A stretch of DNA of 64,000 nt from Phlebiopsis flavidoalba (Eukaryota > Basidiomycota > Agaricomycetes > Polyporales > Phanerochaetaceae), in assembly GCA_035772785.1 (NCBI GenBank), contig JAOCPU010000022.1:310001-374000 (forward strand), in the 5' to 3' direction. Both the position numbers and the translations under genes were made by a program. The notes beneath the pieces are model-generated. The model saw nothing but the letters and a program-made list of their open reading frames with translations. It did not search any database and was not told the origin of the DNA. Below are positions 58,797-64,000 of this stretch, piece after piece (position 1 is the first letter of the stretch; every line of letters begins with the position of its first letter).

Positions 58797-61632
58797 TCAG
58801 GCCGAGCACTGATCCACAACAGGCTCGTGAGGGATGGTCACAGCCTGCGATCCACGGAGGGTAAGCTGCTGACTTGCATCAAGAGTCAGCCAGCACGCCA
58901 TGTGCCATTGAATGTCTGAAAGCCACAAGGTTAGCAGTCATGTCATCATAGATACAATAGGTGGGACATGTGCTCACGGCAATGCATGCGTCCAGGGTCC
59001 GGCTGTAGATAGACAACTGCGGTCAGTAGGGCTCGGCACAGGATGCAAGTAAACTCACGGTTTGTCGGAGATGTAGCGCAGCATAAGCCAGCCACCGCTT
59101 GGGACGACGAAAGTGTCACGCCTGTTTAATGGGGTGAGATTAATTATATAGCTCGCGGCCAGCAGACCCACCTCAGTGGGTTGGTCGGGTTCGGGGGTTT
59201 GACCTTGGTATGTTGTAGTGTCGAAGCCGAGGCTGAGATACGCAATGAGGTCTTGCACATGCTATCAAAGTAAATAGAGAGGCTTACATCCAAGGGCTAT
59301 GGCCGGCGTGCAGATGGAAACGGGTGGTCACCGGCACCCTGGTTGATCTGGGAGCAAAATTAGGGTCAGACGTCATAGGACACTGAGGCCATAGTAAGCG
59401 CACCAGGAGCAACCAGAGGATGTCAACAGTCTCAATGGTGTCCTCTGTGATGATGAACTGATCTCCGGAGTCAACGCTCTCACCCTCTCCCGCGTAGCTG
59501 CTATTTTGGTTGATTTGGAGCAAGCTCGTTGTCCCTACCAACGGCGCCCAACTCTGATAAAACGGGCTTTTATTAGCTTAAATTTCATCGCGGGGGGGGG
59601 GGGGGTGCAGTCTACTCACAGTGCCATTGACGTAGGCAATGGTTCCTCGGTAGAGGTGGTCGAGATGCTGAAACCGACTTGATAGAATCTGTACTGCATC
59701 AGCCACATGACTAAATCCACCCTGTAGCGTGGACTCACTTAGAGCGGTCAGGGGGGGTGTCGACGATTGCTGGGGGGTGAGCAAAGACACATCCATGTCC
59801 TCAAGTCCGGACCCAGGAACACCAGGGTCCGTGTCGGCGGTGGGGAGGCTGGTATCATTGGTACCGTATCTGTGGATCCAAAGACGTAAGCCCCTCATTC
59901 CTCCACATGGTACTCGAAAACAGACCTGATGACGCCGCGAATGTCGCTGGTAGTACCATCCACAGCAACGACAGAGGTAAGTCCGGCCCTCATCCAGTAT
60001 GTCCCGTTTCCTTCTGTTTGGTTCGTGGTGATGAGCACCGAGTATCTCTGCGCGACGTTCAGGTTGACACCGGTGACGGAGTACGGCTCGACGAGGGTGC
60101 CATCGGCTTCGATAAACGGTCAGCGCGTGATAATCAACAGAGAACCTGATCTGGGCGGCGGAGCCGGTGTGGATGAGACGGAGACGGTAGCTGGCGGGCG
60201 GGACTCAGACCGGGAGCGCTTGTTAATAGGGATCGTACTCACGTCTTGTTTGCCTCGAGAGTGAACTGTAAAACGACAAGCGTGAGAGACGATGAGAGGT
60301 CTCAATGACGCAAGGCTTACATTGAAGTAATCGCCTTCGCCACCGTATTGCCCAACACCATTGATTGACTAAAATATACATTGATCAATTTATGAGCCCA
60401 TGTGCGGCCCAACAAGCAGTGGTACGCACACCACTGTCCGGAGTTTCGAGGATAATGGGTGCAGTTGGGCCGGTCCCCTAGTGGTGTGTTTAGAATACGA
60501 ATATCAGAAGATGGGCTGACGCTACTCACAGACAAGTAGTTCTGCACAATCGCAGGGCTGAGGGTGTGATAAACGTCGGTCAGCTGGACGACGAGATCCT
60601 CATCGTAGGTCGGAAAATCGGCAGGGGGGTCAGCAGACGGGTGAATGAATGAGGGCTCCAGTAACTCCATCTGTGTACTGCGTGTCGTCTGTCAAAGTTA
60701 AAAATGAGGGGAGGGCTAATATGGGACGAAATATTAATGCCTCACAATCTGTTCAACATCATGATCAGATGATCAATGTCAAAGATATCATAGAACTGTT
60801 GAATACTTACGAGAGCTAGGGGGAGTATGTCAGTAGTGCAATTTATACCACAGGCTTAATTTTACTTACTGCCACCACCACGTTCGTTCCTGAGAAAGCT
60901 TCCCGGCTCGAAACTAATATCGAATAAGAATCATGTCGCATTCGAAGTCTCGGCCTGTACTTACTCATAGGTAAGGGACTCGCCCGGCGGAAATCCCGCA
61001 CTCCGTGACCGAGGCGGTACCGTCATACCAGACGGTGCCGTTCTGATACTGTTGACATTTGAGGCGTTAGAATGTCCCAGACGCATCAAATTATCGGAAC
61101 ACCCACCAAAACCGTGCCAATGGATAGTGCTATCAGCCATGCGGGTTAAGTTAGATGCTGCCTATTCAATCTTGCGACGGGTGAGGAACTTACGTGCGGT
61201 TAGTTGTGAGCTGGTTGGTGACCTTGATGACAAGGCGGTCGCCCTGATTGGCCTCGATGGTGGGGCCAGGGAACTGACCTGTGTGAACGTCAGTCCAAAT
61301 CATGTCGCCGCATCGATGGACATACCGTTCACGACGAGCATGGGCTTGGAGAACCCGTCGGGGGGCACCGGGTCATCTCCGAGACAACAAAGTCGTAGTT
61401 TCTGGTCTGAGGAGCTTGGCCTTGGAGGCCGTTCAGAATGATGTCGGAGCTGGATGGCAGCGAGACAGTGGTCGCGGGCGTGGAGCTCGGACCTAGCAGA
61501 GACAACCAGCATACTGGCCGTGCGGCCCAGCATGCACCCCCCACCCGCCCCATGAAGCCCAACCATGACGGTGAGCAAGGCGGGGAGTGTAGCGAGTGCA
61601 GTGCGTATGCGGGTGAACGAGTGAAGAACCAT
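58797..61632 (-). CDS. multicopper oxidase (laccase/ferroxidase-like)
   Basis: Multicopper oxidases couple oxidation of phenols or iron to reduction of oxygen to water. Start MVLHSFTRIRTALATLPALL at 61,632, a signal peptide or anchor. After a linker (SLPSSSDIILNGLQGQ, TRNYDFVVSEM) the first cupredoxin domain has PDGFSKPMLVVNG, IEANQGDRLVIKVTNQLT (near 61,200-61,270), IHWHGF, PPGES-type residues and a degraded WWH copper motif near 60,890. Next are DDTQYTDGVTG, HPSADPPADFPTYDEDLVVQ, LTDVYHTLSPAIVQNYLS, GQYG, LRLIHTGSAAQIRFSVD and VAQRYSVLITTN. The third domain has SSYAGEGESVDSGDQFIITE, the HPFHLHGH-type motif near 59,290-59,310 (read as RFHLHAGHSPWM), RRDTFVVPSGGWLMLRYISD and, across an intron, MHC-HIQWHMA with the type 1 Cys. 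The tail reads AVTIPHEPVVDQCSA. About ten introns; few breaks per exon. Confidence 0.75.
59592..59605. repeat. 14-G homopolymer, intronic
   Basis: Fourteen G on the + strand, in the multicopper oxidase gene just after a GTGAGT donor, so it is inside an intron on the coding strand (as C). Confidence 0.75.
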
Positions 61633-64000
61633 GTCCTCGGGGAAGGGGTGAATGTAGGACACCTGGGTCGTGAAGAAATGTTGGTCAATAAACCAAGGCT
61701 TTTATACCGTTCGCACATACCAAAGCGGTTGCTGGCCTGGACTACACAGCGCGGACCCATGTAGAGATGTGCATATTTGGTCGCGCACGAAGTGCTACGA
61801 TCTTGCCGGTCTGTCGGCTGTTTTCGCATGATCTACAGTCTGGTTTATGGAATTGGTATTACTCGCCGAAAAGCACCAAATGTTTGGCCCTATATGGAAC
61901 TGTGCGCGAGGGTCTGAGGATGCCGCGTCTCCTTTTTTTTTCCTGTTAGGATGTGTACTGCTTTGTTGACGAGTGCCCCGTGCCGCGCCGACCTGCAACA
62001 AATCGAACCCGTTAGTCATGGCATTCATAGGCCGTCTTCGCCTAACTGACAGGGTATGAAAGGGCGTCTACTGCAGGATAGGGACGCAGCCGCTTGCGTG
62101 CGTAAGTACGGCCTCCCACGTTCAATAGCCGTGGACTGCGAGGCCGACGGGTAGCGTCAGGCGGCGTCGTAGAACGTGTTTCTGGTAAGCGTCTGCTTCA
62201 CCTGGAATCACATTAGCGCATCCCTTTGTGGACGAGCAAAACCTAAACTCACACGACGCGTGTATCGGAGGGGGTACGCTGATCAACCCGGGCACATGGA
62301 GGTAAGGTACCCGCTGATTAGAAGGAAAGCTTAGTGCCGGCATCCTTCATCGGAGCGGTGAGGCTTGATAACTCCTCTCTCTAAGCAGTAAACAGAGGCT
62401 TTCTTTTTGAAGAAGCGGCTCAAAACTTACATAACAGAGGCGGTCTATCAATTTCTGTTACCGCAGCAGCCCCATTCGCACGATGAACGCATCACTACCG
62501 GAGAGGCATTTTCGAGCCTTCTATCCGAACTGTTCGCGGGTCATTTGGGTTTTGGCGGAGCCTGGTGGAAGTGCGCCACCTTCAAAATACAAGGCCTGGC
62601 AAGAACTGGTCATCAGTATGAGTGATTATGGTACCTTGGGAATGAAAGTGATAAACCCGGTATGAAACGTACCAGAGCAGCATCTCCCGGAGCCGAATCC
62701 AAGGAGAGTCGCATACGTTCGGTAAATGACCGAAGGACATTACTCATGAGGGTGCATCGCCCGCCATGGCATCCGGGTTCGCTGCGACGTGGGCTGGACG
62801 AAATTCGCGAGCTGGCGGAGGGCTAACGCTTCGCTTCGTTCGCGTAGTATCGGCCTTCGCAGCGGCAGTGCACAGCGACCCCATTTCGGCCAGTATCAGA
62901 CCGTCGGAGAGAAAAATGCTGGTTTTACATCTGACAATTAGAAGGATGAGTGAATATCGCTGAAAAAGATGTGCGCCCCCGACTGGTATGCATGGAACTC
63001 ATAGCCACGTTTAGAAGTGTAGGAAAGTCCGGTGAGACGGACTCTCGACATGTTGAAACGTGAAGGGACATGCGAGAGGGTGTGCCCTCTAGTCCTCAGA
63101 CCAAGAAGATTCGATTGAGAGTTGCTCTGCTACTCGGCAGCTCGGGATCGCCAAAGCAAAGAAGTGGATTCGTTGCAAAGTTGTTAACGAAAGCGTACCG
63201 TCTGCGACCGCACGTCTAGAACATGGCTCCGCCTAAGTTTGTACCGTTTGGCCCTCCAGAGATGGATGATCACCATCTGCCAAACAGGTCCAGGTATGCG
63301 CCGTTCCGCTGTGATAGATAACAAGGCTGGGTCGAAACAAGAACTCATTCAGATACTGGCTGGTATCCTCTGTAGCATGTAGATACGGAGTGCATCCGAG
63401 CGGCGCGGCGTGGAGACGACCACGAGACATACACGGTCGAGTGGGGGAGATCAGTTGATGACTGTTCTCGTTTGTTCGATCTGAATACCGGCCCAGATGA
63501 TCTCGACATATCAAGAACATAACCCGAATAACCGTGTTGTAACTTCACACGCATTAGTATGCCAAAGGAATGGCGAAATGGTCGGGCCCCGAAGGTTATT
63601 TTGGTCTCGACAGTAGCCAGAGCGTTTCATGGCCCTTGGGTGTCTGCTTGAGGCATTTAGTACCAGGCAACAGTAGCGGTTGTACTATCTTCCATCCCAC
63701 CTGGGCTCCGTGATGCCGCCATACAGCGCCAGGTGTTGCCTGCTAGTTTCTTCTTTTCTGCCGTGCAAGGTCGGTCTCACAGTAAGCATGGGAAAGCTGA
63801 GAAAGCAGAGCGCATGACACTAAGTCAGCCTGTTTCACAATGGGGACCACTGCTCACCAGCCAGCCAATCTAGTCTACACTGGCCGCTAGTGCACCATGC
63901 ATTGTACGGAGTGACCCACGAGTTGTCGGAGAGGCCACAGATACCTAGATGCGCACTCTCGCTGCTCGGGCAGCTATCTTCATGTCGCCGAGACGCCTCA
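61633..64000. other. unassigned right end of the window
   Basis: Upstream of the oxidase, short frames only: 61,795-62,028 (-), 62,122-62,343 (-), 62,407-62,625 (+), 62,766-62,963 (+), 63,233-63,520 (-). None has a motif I know. No tRNA, repeat or transposon signature recognised. Confidence 0.35.

Overview
The window is nuclear DNA of a wood-decay basidiomycete (Agaricomycetes). The signs are short (about 50-60 bp) GT-AG introns in nearly every gene, a class II fungal heme peroxidase, a multicopper oxidase, a DUF6533-type seven-helix membrane protein, F-box proteins and a family of I66-type (cospin-like) peptidase inhibitors. The peroxidase has lignin-peroxidase-type residues, which known LiPs place mainly in Polyporales, so a white-rot polypore is the best guess; this is inference.

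Layout. 1-8.3 kb: a broken F-box/LRR gene (+) and a flavin monooxygenase gene (+). 8.6-16.35 kb: NADH-type glutamate synthase (-), all domains present but many frame breaks. 16.7-21.1 kb: adenine-poor, repeat-rich DNA without a convincing gene. 21-27.7 kb: mostly unassigned, with one short secreted or membrane protein gene (23.4-24.2 kb). 27.8-47.3 kb: eight I66-like inhibitor units on the + strand, interrupted by the LiP-type peroxidase (35.2-36.8 kb) and a single-pass membrane protein (37.4-38.05 kb). 47.5-61.6 kb: SIKE/FGFR1OP2-like coiled-coil protein (-), short-chain dehydrogenase (+), F-box-like protein and a hypothetical protein (-), another hypothetical protein (-), DUF6533 protein (-), multicopper oxidase (-). 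61.6-64 kb: nothing firm.

The most interesting system is the inhibitor array. Five of the units show an intron ending directly before a Trp codon (W-T-x-E or W-S-x-E), a middle exon that ends near an E/R-W-x-I/F type motif, and a short exon with a W-x-x-P or equivalent motif. The second unit has its exons at 29.86, 31.60 and 34.04 kb, which implies that two insertions have split it; the first insertion is bounded by inverted repeats. Units 3 and 4 carry a Thr-rich stretch not seen in the others. Units 5 and 6 lie 24 nt apart in one frame, separated by one stop codon.

Quality. Almost every recognisable gene is broken by small indels while its splice sites and protein similarity persist, and long G/C homopolymers occur, one of them inside glutamate synthase coding sequence. 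This fits an unpolished long-read assembly better than decay of every gene, so single missing residues should not be trusted. Exon limits given here are from reading by eye.
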